A program made the position numbers and the translations under genes. DNA of 64,000 bases from Sphingomonadaceae bacterium. Lineage in GTDB: Bacteria > Pseudomonadota > Alphaproteobacteria > Sphingomonadales > Sphingomonadaceae. Below, piece by piece: positions 36,765 to 46,239 of this stretch (within the stretch, counting starts at the first letter, position 1; every line of letters begins with the position of its first letter). The stretch covers positions 1 to 64,000 of the forward strand of contig JANYGB010000037.1 in the NCBI GenBank assembly GCA_025359445.1, in the 5' to 3' direction. A model generated the notes under the pieces. That model searched no databases and was not told where the DNA came from. It was given only the letters and a program-made list of their open reading frames with translations.

Positions 36765-38890
36765 CAGGCGACCCTTTTTTCATACCCGGCATCTGCGGCC
36801 AGGTTCTTGAACATTTGCGCGGCATCGGCACGCGGCAGGCGCACGGTAAAGCGCGTCCCCAGCCCTTCACGGCTTTCCACATCGAGCCGGCCCTGCATCG
36901 CCCGGACCAGCTCGCGCGCTTCGTAGGCACCGATCCCGAACCCGCCCTGCTTGGTCGAATCGAACGGCTTGAACAGGCGGCTGCGGACAAATTCAGGGCT
37001 CATGCCGGTGCCCGAGTCGGTTACTTCGATCACCCCGTGCAAGGGCTCACTGGCGACACGGACGAACACTGGCGCGCCCGGCTGGCTGGCATCGATCGCG
37101 TTCTGGACAAGGTGCAAAAGCACCTGCTCAAGCGAGCCGCGCTCGGCCGAAACCTCGACCGGGTCGCGTTCGACCAGCGTAATCGTATGGCGGGGCCGCA
37201 GCTGCTCGACCACGCCCTGCGCCACATCGTCGGCGCGGACCGGGGCGAGCGTAGAAATCGCCGGTGCGCCATAACGCGACAGCCGCGCCAGCAACGCATT
37301 GAGCTTGTCCGCCGAATTGCGCAGGGTGACCAGCATGTCGGCGCGAAATGCGGGGTTCTCGGCGTGCTGTTCGGCATTGCGCGCAAGCAGGCCCATCTGG
37401 CTCGCGAGGTTCTTGATGTCGTGCATTACGAAAGCAATGCGGCGGTGAAAGTCGTCAAACCGAGCGGCTTCGGCAAGCGCCGCTTGCCCGGCATGTTCGG
37501 CCAGGTAACTCGCCAGCTGCTGCCCGGCGACGCGCAGCAAATCAAAGTCCTCCCAATCGAGCGGGCGCGCATGCGCTGGACGCGCCAGCACCACGGCACC
37601 GACCAGGCGTTCAAAGTGCAATAACGGCACCAATGCCCAGGCCCGCGGTTCGGCCAGCAACCAATCGGGTAACGGCGGCTGAGTGACCGGGTCAGACCGG
37701 CCCGCGCGCACTTCGTCCAGATCGGCGACATAGGCGCTGGTTTCGATGGCGCGGATTGAATCGGGCTCCAGCGCTTCACCCGGAACTTGCACCATCGGCC
37801 ACTGCCAGCTCGTCGCGAGTTCGAACGGCCCAGCCTCGGACGGGGTCAACAGCAGTCCTGCCGGGCTATCGGTAATATCCGCCACCGCCCGGATCACGCG
37901 TTCTTCTAGGCTGGCGCGGTCACCCGAATTCTCGGCAATCGTCCGGGTAAATCGCAGCCATTCGGAGCGATAGTCATAGCGGTGCTGGAACAGATGCTTG
38001 GCGAAGGTGACCCGCAACCACCCGCGCAGCCGCCGCGATGGCAAGACAATCATGGTGGCAATCGCCGCAGCCGTGACAAAGGCGAGTTGCAGCCACGCGG
38101 CATAATCACTGCCGCTAAGCGCAAGCCACTGTGAAACGGCGACCAGCGCGACCAGGTAACCGCCGATCATCAATAGCGATGCCGATTGGAACGTAACGGT
38201 GCGAGAAGGACGAAAGCGCTGATTGCTGCCCTGCCCCAGCCCGCTCAGCAGCAGCAGCGCAGCCGTTGGCAGTCCCAGCATCCCGCGCACCGCGGCAAGG
38301 ACCATCGGGGTAGTCCCAGCAAGATAGCCGATCGCGTAAAGGTTCAGGTCGACCGTCCAGATCAGCGCCATCGCTGTGCACGGCCACAGCAACGTGCGCC
38401 GCGCCAAACTTGACGCTCCGCCGTATAAATTGTGGAGCAGCACCAGTGCTCCGATTGCCGTCATGAGATGGAACATCGTGACTGTCTTGAACAAAACCGG
38501 CTGGAGGTGGCTCGCCTGGCCTCGCACGATTAGCCAGATCCAGATTGCAGCTTGGAGCAGTTCGACAAAGGCCAGCGCAATGACCATCGGTTGGACCGGC
38601 CGCATCGAGGCATGGCGACCATCGATCGCAAACAAGCGGTAGAGCGCAAGCAGCCAGCCCAGGTTGCGCGCCGATTCGGCCAGCGCGGTTGCGGCGCTGC
38701 CGATCCCGCTCAGCACCCCGGTGCCAGCCCACAGCCCGGTCAGCGCCGCAGCGGCAATCACCGCGCCATGCGCCGGGCCAAACGATTGGCGGCGACGCTG
38801 CAGCCAGACAGCAACAATCAGGCAGCCGAATGCGCCGATCACCCACGATGCGGAAACCAGCGTTGCCGCGATGCCGTGCGCCAGTTCCAT
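36764..38890 (-). CDS. prsK: XrtA/PEP-CTERM system histidine kinase PrsK
   Basis: N-terminal multi-TM, GAF-like region, FVMHDIKNLASQMGLLARNAEQH, C-terminal ATPase GFGIGAYEARELV; ends at the prsR start. Confidence 0.88.
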   Translation of the reverse strand: MELAHGIAATLVSASWVIGAFGCLIVAVWLQRRRQSFGPAHGAVIAAAALTGLWAGTGVLSGIGSAATALAESARNLGWLLALYRLFAIDGRHASMRPVQPMVIALAFVELLQAAIWIWLIVRGQASHLQPVLFKTVTMFHLMTAIGALVLLHNLYGGASSLARRTLLWPCTAMALIWTVDLNLYAIGYLAGTTPMVLAAVRGMLGLPTAALLLLSGLGQGSNQRFRPSRTVTFQSASLLMIGGYLVALVAVSQWLALSGSDYAAWLQLAFVTAAAIATMIVLPSRRLRGWLRVTFAKHLFQHRYDYRSEWLRFTRTIAENSGDRASLEERVIRAVADITDSPAGLLLTPSEAGPFELATSWQWPMVQVPGEALEPDSIRAIETSAYVADLDEVRAGRSDPVTQPPLPDWLLAEPRAWALVPLLHFERLVGAVVLARPAHARPLDWEDFDLLRVAGQQLASYLAEHAGQAALAEAARFDDFHRRIAFVMHDIKNLASQMGLLARNAEQHAENPAFRADMLVTLRNSADKLNALLARLSRYGAPAISTLAPVRADDVAQGVVEQLRPRHTITLVERDPVEVSAERGSLEQVLLHLVQNAIDASQPGAPVFVRVASEPLHGVIEVTDSGTGMSPEFVRSRLFKPFDSTKQGGFGIGAYEARELVRAMQGRLDVESREGLGTRFTVRLPRADAAQMFKNLAADAGYEKRVA

Positions 38891-40277
38891 CTCCGCGTGC
38901 TCCCTCGTGCCACAGCACCACCCGCAGCGTTTGCAGCAGGATCAGCAAATCGAGGAACGGGGTGTAGTTTTTCGCGTAGTAAAGATCGTATTCAAGCTTG
39001 TGCCGTGAATCCTCGACCGATGCGCCGTAGGGGTAGTTGATCTGAGCCCACCCGGTAATCCCCGGCTTGACCATGTGACGCTCGGCATAGAACGGCATTT
39101 GTTCTTCGAGTTCTGCGACAAATTCGGGGCGTTCGGGGCGCGGGCCGACAAAGCTCATTTCGCCCTTGAGCACCGACCAGGTCTGCGGCAGCTCGTCGAT
39201 CCGGACTTTGCGGATGAATTTGCCGAGCCGGGTGACACGGGGATCGTCTTTGGTAGCCCACTGCGCGCCGTTCGCCTCGGCGTCGGTGTGCATCGAACGC
39301 AGCTTGATCACGTCAAAATCTTGCCCGAACAGTCCGACTCTGGTCTGGCGGAAAAACGCCGGGCCCCTGCTGTCGAGCTTCACCAGCACGGCAAACACCG
39401 CGATCAACGGCGCAGTCAGCGTGAGCAACAGTGCGCTGACGAAGATGTCGAACAGCCGCTTGGCTACGCTCGAAATTGCGCGGCCTGAAGAGAACCCGTC
39501 GGAAAAGATCAGCCAAGAAGGGTTGACCGAATCGAGATCGACGCGGCCGGTTTCGCGCTCGATAAAGCTGGAGAAATCGTTGACGTGAACCCCGGTGGTC
39601 TTGATCCGAAGCAAGTCGGCGAGTGGCAATGAATTGCGCCGTTCCTCCAGCGCCAGCACAACTTCACTGACCCCGAGGTTTTCAACGTGACGTGTCAAAT
39701 TATGGATCGCCCCGCGCGGGATCGCTTCGGCGATCACTGGCACGCTCTCGGTCATCAGGACGTAACCGACGATCACGAACCCGCTTTCGGGCTTTGCGGA
39801 CAATTTGCGCAGCCGGTCGGCGCGCATTCCCGCTCCAAGCACCAACACCCGGCGGCGGAACGCCGAAGCGCCGAGAATGCCGCCGACGATCAGCCGGTTT
39901 AACAAAAGCGCGATCACCGATCCAAACATTGCGTAAGCCAGCGTCGAGCGCCAGAAGTTGTGCCCGCCCAGCAAAAAGTCGATGAACGTGATGGCGATAA
40001 TGCCAAGCGATACCGCAACCAGCAGTCGCGCTGTGGCAAAGCGCATCGAACGCAGCGAATCAGCGCCATAAACCCCAACCGCAATCATCGCGGTCAACAC
40101 CACTGCGGCATAGCCGATCAGCTGCCCCAGGCGGTCGCTTAGCGCGCCCAGGTCCATCTCGATCTGGCTGGCGCGGAGCCGCCAAGCTGCCTCGCCAACC
40201 GCGATCAGCAGCGCGATGTCGATCAGCCCGAGCAGGACCACGGCATGCGGAATATAGTGTTTAAACAGGCGGATCAT
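38115..40277 (-). CDS. XrtA/PEP-CTERM-type sugar transferase; ORF extended by ~259 codons over prsK
   Basis: SVAKRLFDIFVSALLLTLTAPLIAVFAVLVKLDSRGPAFFRQTRVG...VGPRPERPEFVAEL...KPGITGWAQINYPYGAS; expected end ...VVLWHEGAR at ~38895. Confidence 0.85.
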   Translation of the reverse strand: MIRLFKHYIPHAVVLLGLIDIALLIAVGEAAWRLRASQIEMDLGALSDRLGQLIGYAAVVLTAMIAVGVYGADSLRSMRFATARLLVAVSLGIIAITFIDFLLGGHNFWRSTLAYAMFGSVIALLLNRLIVGGILGASAFRRRVLVLGAGMRADRLRKLSAKPESGFVIVGYVLMTESVPVIAEAIPRGAIHNLTRHVENLGVSEVVLALEERRNSLPLADLLRIKTTGVHVNDFSSFIERETGRVDLDSVNPSWLIFSDGFSSGRAISSVAKRLFDIFVSALLLTLTAPLIAVFAVLVKLDSRGPAFFRQTRVGLFGQDFDVIKLRSMHTDAEANGAQWATKDDPRVTRLGKFIRKVRIDELPQTWSVLKGEMSFVGPRPERPEFVAELEEQMPFYAERHMVKPGITGWAQINYPYGASVEDSRHKLEYDLYYAKNYTPFLDLLILLQTLRVVLWHEGARGDGTGARHRGNAGFRIVGDRRIRLPDCCCLAAASPPIVWPGAWRGDCRCGADRAVGWHRGAERDRQRRNRAGRIGAQPGLAACALPLVCDRWSPCLDAAGPTDGHCAGLCRTAPSCNLDLANRARPGEPPPAGFVQDSHDVPSHDGNRSTGAAPQFIRRSVKFGAAHVAVAVHSDGADLDGRPEPLRDRLSCWDYPDGPCRGARDAGTANGCAAAAERAGAGQQSALSSFSHRYVPIGIAIDDRRLPGRAGRRFTVACA

Positions 40278-40380
40278 GGTCCGGTGGCGGCCCTTAAATC
40301 AGTGTGCGTGGTCACTGCCTAAGCGGCGAAGGTGAAATGTCGGTAAATTTTACAGCACCTGGTTAACGCATTTGCGCGGG

Positions 40381-41772
40381 TCAGCTGCCGAAACTGAAAG
40401 GCGTCAGGCCGCGACTGCGCTCATCGAATTGCAGCGCAGTCCCGCGCGGCGGAAGCGAACGCTGCTGGCAATCGGGACGGTGGCACAGCGCGCAGCCAGG
40501 ACCGGTGCGCTCGGCCTGTGCGCGGCTGAGCGACGCGCCCCGCGCCTGTGCCAGTTGCCCCGCAAGCGCCGCCTCGATCCCCAGAACAACCACGAATTGC
40601 GCCCCTTCCCCGCCGAGCGCGCCGCTGCCCTGCACCGTCCGGGCAAGGGTGAACCACTGCGAGCTTTGACCCGCGCTGTCGGTAAAATCGATGTTCTGGA
40701 CGCAAATCCGCCCGGCCCGTTCAAACGCTTGGTGCGCATTCCACAGCGGGCAGCTTTGCTCGGCTTCAAGCATGATGGTGCCGCTCGCCCCGGCGTAACG
40801 TTTGGAGAACTGCCCCGCCCGGTCGAGCCGCGCCATAAAGAACGGCAGCCCGCGCTGACCAACGCGTTGTAACGTCGTGAGCCGGTGCGCCAGTTGCTCG
40901 AACCCCACGTTAAAGCGGCGTTGCAGGACGGCAAGGTCGTAGCCGGTATCCTCGCAGGCGCGCATGAACCGACCGTAGGGCATCACCAGCGCGGCGGCGA
41001 AGTAACCTGCAAGGTGGCGGCGGAACATCCGCCACGCGGTCCGGTCGGCAAAGCCCGCACCGTCGGCCAGCGCGGCAATCTCGTCGCGCTGCTCGAGCAT
41101 GGCCAACTGCACCGCGATCTGGAAATTGCGTGACGATTGATCGAGCAGTTCGGACAGCTGCAATTGCCGTGCGTGCAGATCAAGCCGCCTCAACGCGTCG
41201 GGCATCACATCGGCGGGAAGCACCCGAACCGAAAGCTGATGCCGCTGGCGCAGGCGTTCGGTCAATGCCGCGCCGATATCGGCATTCGACAAGCGCAACT
41301 CATCGGACAAGGCTTCCGCTGCGACATCCAGATCGGCGAAATGGTTGCGCCAGCGCTCGATCTCGCGGCGGACCAGATCGGTTGGGTCGCTTTCACGGAC
41401 ACCCCCGGCACTGCCGCCGCTTGCATCGTACAATCTGGCAAAGGCCAGCGCGGCTTGCGGGGCAGCGGTGAGCCATTCGGCAATCTCATCGCGGTCGATC
41501 GCCAGGTCGGCAAAGCGCTCGTTGGCGAGCCGTCGCCGCAGTCCATCGATTCCGCCGACTGCTTCGTCTTGGCGAAGACTGCGTGGATCAAAGTCGAATT
41601 GCTCGGCAAGCTGGACCAGCAAGCGCGCCGATAACGGGCGTTGGTTGCGTTCGAGCAAATTCAGATAGCTCGGCGAAATCCCTAACCGCGCCGCCATCGC
41701 TGCTTGGGTCAGCCCTTCGCGGCGACGAAGGCGGCGGACAGTCGGTCCGGCGTGAAGCGATGGGTCGGTCAT
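40381..41772 (-). CDS. HTH (XRE) transcriptional regulator of the short-chain fatty acyl/RamB-like family
   Basis: GPTVRRLRRREGLTQAAMAARLGISPSYLNLLERNQRPLSARLLVQLAEQFDFD; divergent from isocitrate lyase. Confidence 0.88.
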   Translation of the reverse strand: MTDPSLHAGPTVRRLRRREGLTQAAMAARLGISPSYLNLLERNQRPLSARLLVQLAEQFDFDPRSLRQDEAVGGIDGLRRRLANERFADLAIDRDEIAEWLTAAPQAALAFARLYDASGGSAGGVRESDPTDLVRREIERWRNHFADLDVAAEALSDELRLSNADIGAALTERLRQRHQLSVRVLPADVMPDALRRLDLHARQLQLSELLDQSSRNFQIAVQLAMLEQRDEIAALADGAGFADRTAWRMFRRHLAGYFAAALVMPYGRFMRACEDTGYDLAVLQRRFNVGFEQLAHRLTTLQRVGQRGLPFFMARLDRAGQFSKRYAGASGTIMLEAEQSCPLWNAHQAFERAGRICVQNIDFTDSAGQSSQWFTLARTVQGSGALGGEGAQFVVVLGIEAALAGQLAQARGASLSRAQAERTGPGCALCHRPDCQQRSLPPRGTALQFDERSRGLTPFSFGS

Positions 41773-41800
41773 TTGCCAATCGTTGTCATATTCTTCACAA

Positions 41801-41820
41801 CATTGCAACTCATTGCACTC
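41801..41820. promoter_or_regulatory. Candidate operator: 10-bp tandem direct repeat between regulator and aceA
   Basis: CATTGCAACT CATTGCACTC. Confidence 0.45.
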
Positions 41821-41917
41821 AGATTGGAGCAATTTAACAACAATTCTTGTAATTTCCGTTACCGTTTTGTCGGCCAATCGTATTATCAGGATGGCAACTG
41901 CTCCCCAGGAGACCGGC

Positions 41918-43510
41918 ATGACTTATACCGACACCATCGCGACCACACAGCAAACCATTACCGACCAGCCTAGCTGGGACGGTATCAGCGCCGAATCGGT
42001 GGCTCGGATGCGCGCTCAAAACCGCTTCCGCACCGGGCTCGATATTGCCAAGTACACCGCCGGGATCATGCGCCGTGATATGGATGCTTACGATGCCAAC
42101 CCGGCTGAATACACCCAGTCACTGGGTTGCTGGCACGGTTTCATCGGGCAGCAGAAGCTGATCTCGATCAAGAAGCATTTCGGCACCACCAAGGGGCGTT
42201 ACCTATACCTCTCGGGTTGGATGATCGCCGCGTTGCGCAGCGAATTCGGTCCGCTGCCGGATCAGTCCATGCACGAAAAGACCAGCGTTTCGGCGCTGAT
42301 CGAGGAACTCTATACGTTCCTGCGTCAAGCCGACGCGCGCGAGCTGGGCGGACTGTTCCGCGATCTCGACGCCGCACGCGATGCTGGTGATGCGGTCAAG
42401 GCCAAGGCTATTGAGCATGCGATCGATAACCACGAAACCCATGTCGTCCCGATCATCGCTGATATCGACGCCGGGTTTGGCAATGCCGAGGCGACCTATC
42501 TGCTTGCCAAGAAGATGATCGAAGCAGGCGCCTGCGCTCTGCAAATTGAGAACCAGGTGTCGGACGAAAAGCAGTGCGGCCACCAAGACGGCAAGGTCAC
42601 CGTGCCGCATGAGGACTTCCTCGCGAAGATCCGTGCAATTCGCTATGCCTTTATGGAACTGGGCGTTGAGGACGGCATTATTGTCGCACGCACCGATTCG
42701 CTTGGCGCTGGGCTAACTAAGCAGATCGCCGTCACCCATAATGCCGGCGACATCGGCGATCAGTACAACAGCTTCCTCGATTGCGATGAAGTCGCTGCAG
42801 GTCAGATCGGTCACGGCGAAGTATTGATTAGCCGCGACGGCAAGCTGCTGCGGCCTAAGCGGCTGCCCTCGAACCTGTACCAGTTCCGCACGGGCAGCGG
42901 AGAAGACCGCTGCGTTCTCGACTGCATCACATCGTTGCAGAACGGTGCCGACTTGCTGTGGATCGAAACCGAAAAGCCGCACATCTCGCAGATTGCCGGC
43001 ATGGTCGATCGCATCCGCGAGGTCATCCCCAATGCCAAGCTGGTTTACAACAACTCGCCAAGCTTCAACTGGACGCTCAACTTTCGCCAGCAAGTGTTTG
43101 ATGCTTGGGCCGAAGCTGGCAAGGATTTGTCTTCCTACGATCGCGCCAAGCTGATGAGCGTTGACTATGACAGCACCGACCTTGCCGCTGAAGCTGACGA
43201 GCGGATCCGCACCTTCCAGCGCGATTCTGCCGCGCGCGCCGGAATCTTCCACCACCTGATCACGCTGCCGACTTATCACACTGCGGCGCTGAGCACCGAC
43301 AACCTCGCCCGCGAATACTTTGGCGACCAAGGCATGCTGGGCTACGTCAAGAACGTCCAGCGCCAAGAAATCCGCCAAGGCATCGCCTGCGTCAAACACC
43401 AGAACATGTCCGGTTCGGACATCGGTGATGACCACAAGGAATACTTCGCTGGCGAGGCCGCGCTTAAGGCCGGCGGCAAGGACAATACGATGAATCAGTT
43501 CGCGGCCTAA
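41918..43510 (+). CDS. aceA: Isocitrate lyase
   Basis: SLGCWHGFIGQQKLISIKKHFGTTKGRYLYLSGWMIAALRSEFGPLPDQSMHEKTSV; ADIDAGFGNAEATYLLAKKMIEAGACALQIENQVSDEKQCGHQDGKVTVPHEDF. Confidence 0.95.
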   Translation: MTYTDTIATTQQTITDQPSWDGISAESVARMRAQNRFRTGLDIAKYTAGIMRRDMDAYDANPAEYTQSLGCWHGFIGQQKLISIKKHFGTTKGRYLYLSGWMIAALRSEFGPLPDQSMHEKTSVSALIEELYTFLRQADARELGGLFRDLDAARDAGDAVKAKAIEHAIDNHETHVVPIIADIDAGFGNAEATYLLAKKMIEAGACALQIENQVSDEKQCGHQDGKVTVPHEDFLAKIRAIRYAFMELGVEDGIIVARTDSLGAGLTKQIAVTHNAGDIGDQYNSFLDCDEVAAGQIGHGEVLISRDGKLLRPKRLPSNLYQFRTGSGEDRCVLDCITSLQNGADLLWIETEKPHISQIAGMVDRIREVIPNAKLVYNNSPSFNWTLNFRQQVFDAWAEAGKDLSSYDRAKLMSVDYDSTDLAAEADERIRTFQRDSAARAGIFHHLITLPTYHTAALSTDNLAREYFGDQGMLGYVKNVQRQEIRQGIACVKHQNMSGSDIGDDHKEYFAGEAALKAGGKDNTMNQFAA

Positions 43511-43640
43511 AGCCGCACAATACTCCTGGGGAGGAGAACGACGGTCGTCGGGGTGCCCCTTTCATCCCGGCGGCCGTCAATCGTTTCCTAACCATAAGCC
43601 AAAAGTTGGCAGTTAACCTTCGCGTACTATCACCACTGCT

Positions 43641-44150
43641 ATGTCACGGCCGTCCGCCACTACAGCGCTTTCGCCAAAGCTGCTCAAGCATTTCGCTGCC
43701 GCGACCGTAGTTTTGACTGCGCTGATCGCCGTATTCGCAAGCGGCGCCGACTGGGGCGCGCAGGCGCAAATCAGTGCAGTCGAGGCAAAGAACCAGCTTG
43801 TCAGTACGGAGGCTGAGAAACTCGGCACAAAGCGCATCGGCAAGACGTTGAAGATCGCCAACGGCCCGGCTGCGGCCAGCTTTGGCGAAGAAGAAAGCAG
43901 TAACTTTGGCGGTGTGGCCAATGGCTACGTCGCTCCAGCGCGCCGCGCGGAGCCAACACCCCGGCACCCCATTGGCTCGCCTTGGGCGATGACCACTGCC
44001 CCCGCCATACCAGCGCCACCGTTTCCCGGCATTCAGCCAGCTCCGGACGATGCCCAGCCTACCACTACAAACACGCCATCGCCGAACGCGATTGCCCAAA
44101 TTACCGCCAGTTCAGCGCAGCGCTCAGGCGCGGCAGTCGCGGGAGACTGA
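43641..44150 (+). CDS. Hypothetical protein, single N-terminal TM and Pro-rich C-terminus
   Basis: TVVLTALIAVFASGADWGAQAQ; low-complexity Pro/Thr tail. Confidence 0.5.
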   Translation: MSRPSATTALSPKLLKHFAAATVVLTALIAVFASGADWGAQAQISAVEAKNQLVSTEAEKLGTKRIGKTLKIANGPAAASFGEEESSNFGGVANGYVAPARRAEPTPRHPIGSPWAMTTAPAIPAPPFPGIQPAPDDAQPTTTNTPSPNAIAQITASSAQRSGAAVAGD

Positions 44151-44220
44151 TATCACTGCATTGGCGCTTTGGATGATCGCGCCGCCGATCAACCATGGCA
44201 AATGCCGATCAACTAACTGA

Positions 44221-44304
44221 TGGTGCCCCTGGCCCGACTCGAACGGGCACGTCTCTCAACAAACGATTTTGAGTCGTTCGCGTCTACCATTCCGCCACAG
44301 GGGC
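44221..44304 (-). tRNA. tRNA-Leu (anticodon CAA), CCA encoded
   Basis: Minus strand GCCCCTGTGGCGGAATGGTAGACGCGAACGACTCAAAATCGTT...long variable arm...GTTCGAGTC...CAGGGGCACCA. Confidence 0.96.
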
Positions 44305-44323
44305 AATCCTGCGTGTGCGCGCC

Positions 44324-45148
44324 TTAACCAGCCTTTAGCACGCCCGCAATCGCCTTGTGCATGCGCGAGTGCAAGACATCGTTACCGGCCAATACCTGCT
44401 TGTCGCAAATCGGTACCGAAGTCCCACGCCAATCGGTGACGAAGCCGCCAGCCTCGCGCACCAGCAAGCAGCCCGCCGCCGTATCCCACGAAGACAGGTC
44501 GCTTTCCCAGAACCCGTCGAACCGCCCCGAGGCGACCCAGGCGAGATCAAGCGAAGCCGCCCCAAAGCGCCGAATGCCCGCGACCTGCGGGGCCAAAACA
44601 TTGTAAATCCGCGTCCATTCAGGCGCGTCGCCGCGGCCGGCAAACGGAATGCCGGTGGCGATCAGGCTTTCATCAAGGTGACGACGCGACGATACGCGCA
44701 AGCGTCGATCCTGCAGCCATGCGCCCCGGCTGCGTTCGGCCCAGTAGCTCTCGTCGGTGATCGGCTGATAAACCAGCGCGGCAACCACATCGCCCCAGCC
44801 GCTGCCATCGAGCTTGGGTTCCTGCGCGGCGATCGAAATCGCGAAGTGCGGAATGCCGTGGAGGAAGTTGCTGGTCCCGTCGAGCGGATCGATGATCCAG
44901 CGCGGGCTGGTCGGGCTGCCCTCGATCACGCCGCCTTCCTCGAGCACAAAGCCCCATTCGGGCCGCGCGAGCAGCAGTTCGTCGTAAAGCGTCCGCTCGG
45001 CGCGCTGATCGGCTTTGGAAACGAAGTCAGCTGGCCCCTTGCGGCTGACCTGCAGGTGCTCGACCTCGCCAAAATCGCGGCGCAAGCGCTGCCCGGCCTT
45101 GCGCGCGGCCTTTTCCATAACCCGGATAATGGCGGAGATAACGGCCAT
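44324..45148 (-). CDS. suhB: Inositol monophosphatase family protein
   Basis: DFVSKADQRAERTLYDELL...FVLEEGG; WIIDPLDGTSNFLHGIPHFAISIA; WDTAAGCLLVREAGGFVTD. Confidence 0.92.
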   Translation of the reverse strand: MAVISAIIRVMEKAARKAGQRLRRDFGEVEHLQVSRKGPADFVSKADQRAERTLYDELLLARPEWGFVLEEGGVIEGSPTSPRWIIDPLDGTSNFLHGIPHFAISIAAQEPKLDGSGWGDVVAALVYQPITDESYWAERSRGAWLQDRRLRVSSRRHLDESLIATGIPFAGRGDAPEWTRIYNVLAPQVAGIRRFGAASLDLAWVASGRFDGFWESDLSSWDTAAGCLLVREAGGFVTDWRGTSVPICDKQVLAGNDVLHSRMHKAIAGVLKAG

Positions 45149-45154
45149 CTGAGC

Positions 45155-45721
45155 TCAGTCAGCCTTGCGCACGTAGGCGCGTTCGTAAACATCAACCACA
45201 ATGCGGGTGCCGCTGCCGATGTGCGGCGGAACCATGACGCGCACGCCGTTGTCAAGCAGCGCGGGCTTGAAGCTGGACGAAGCAGTCTGGCCCTTCACCA
45301 CGGCGTCAGCGTCGACTATGGTGGCTTCGACCTGCTCGGGCAAAGCGACAGAAATCGGGCGTTCTTCCCACATTTCCAAGGTTACTTCCATGCCGTCCTG
45401 CAGGAATGCCACCGCATCGCCGAGCAAGTCGGCGGGCAGGTTGATTTGCTCAAAATTGTCTTTGTCCATGAACACCAACGCGTCCCCGTCAACGTAAAGG
45501 AACTGGAAGTCCTTGGTGTCGAGCCGGACTTTTTCGATCGTGTCCTGGCTGCGGAACCGGACGTTGGTCTTACGGCCATCGATCAGGTTCTTCATTTCGA
45601 CTTGCATAAAGGCGCCGCCCTTGCCCGGCTGGGTGTGCTGGGTCTTGGCAACTTTCCAGATGCCCTTCTCGTATTCGATAATATTGCCGGGACGAATGTC
45701 CACGCCGCTGATCTTGGCCAT
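45155..45721 (-). CDS. efp: Elongation factor P
   Basis: [68 protein letters not shown]. Confidence 0.97.
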   Translation of the reverse strand: MAKISGVDIRPGNIIEYEKGIWKVAKTQHTQPGKGGAFMQVEMKNLIDGRKTNVRFRSQDTIEKVRLDTKDFQFLYVDGDALVFMDKDNFEQINLPADLLGDAVAFLQDGMEVTLEMWEERPISVALPEQVEATIVDADAVVKGQTASSSFKPALLDNGVRVMVPPHIGSGTRIVVDVYERAYVRKAD

Positions 45722-45879
45722 GACAGTGCCTTCAAGCTGAGAAAGAGCTCCGGCCGCTCGCCGGAAGGACGCGCCCTTAGCGCGGGCTGGCCGCAAGGGC
45801 AAGGCGCGGGGTAAGGCCCGCAGCGGTTGGCAGAGCTGTTCACATCCTGCTAATCACCGCGATGCGAAAGGCCCATCCC

Positions 45880-46239
45880 ATGAAATCAGCCCTTACCCTG
45901 ATCTTGCTGGCCAGCGCCGGCCCTGTCCTGGCAGTTCCGGGCGGGCCGATCGGCTGGCTCAATCCCGGCACTTATCTGTGCGAGCAACCCGGTGATGCCG
46001 GCGGCGCAGTCGGCCTGCACGTGGTCGGCGAGGATTTCGAGATCGTCAACGCCAATACCTATCGGACTACAGCGGGCCGCGGCACATACCTGCTGACCGG
46101 CAACGTGCTGGTATTCACTAGTGGGCCCAAATACGGTGAGGCATTCAACCGCATCACCGATGGCTTCCTCCGCAAATCGGATGCAAGCGGTGCCAACACC
46201 TCGCTGCGCTGCGTGCGCCGGGTGATGAACAACAGCTAG
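45880..46239 (+). CDS. Hypothetical secreted protein
   Basis: MKSALTLILLASAGPVLAVPGG signal peptide; 119 aa. Confidence 0.6.
   Translation: MKSALTLILLASAGPVLAVPGGPIGWLNPGTYLCEQPGDAGGAVGLHVVGEDFEIVNANTYRTTAGRGTYLLTGNVLVFTSGPKYGEAFNRITDGFLRKSDASGANTSLRCVRRVMNNS

Noticed and set aside
35019-36926. 635-aa plus-strand ORF antisense to the TPR protein and prsR
   Set aside because: Spans two convincing opposite-strand genes and lacks any family signature; codon-bias artefact.
44357-45814. 485-aa plus-strand ORF antisense to suhB and efp
   Set aside because: Crosses two well-recognised minus-strand genes; antisense shadow ORF.
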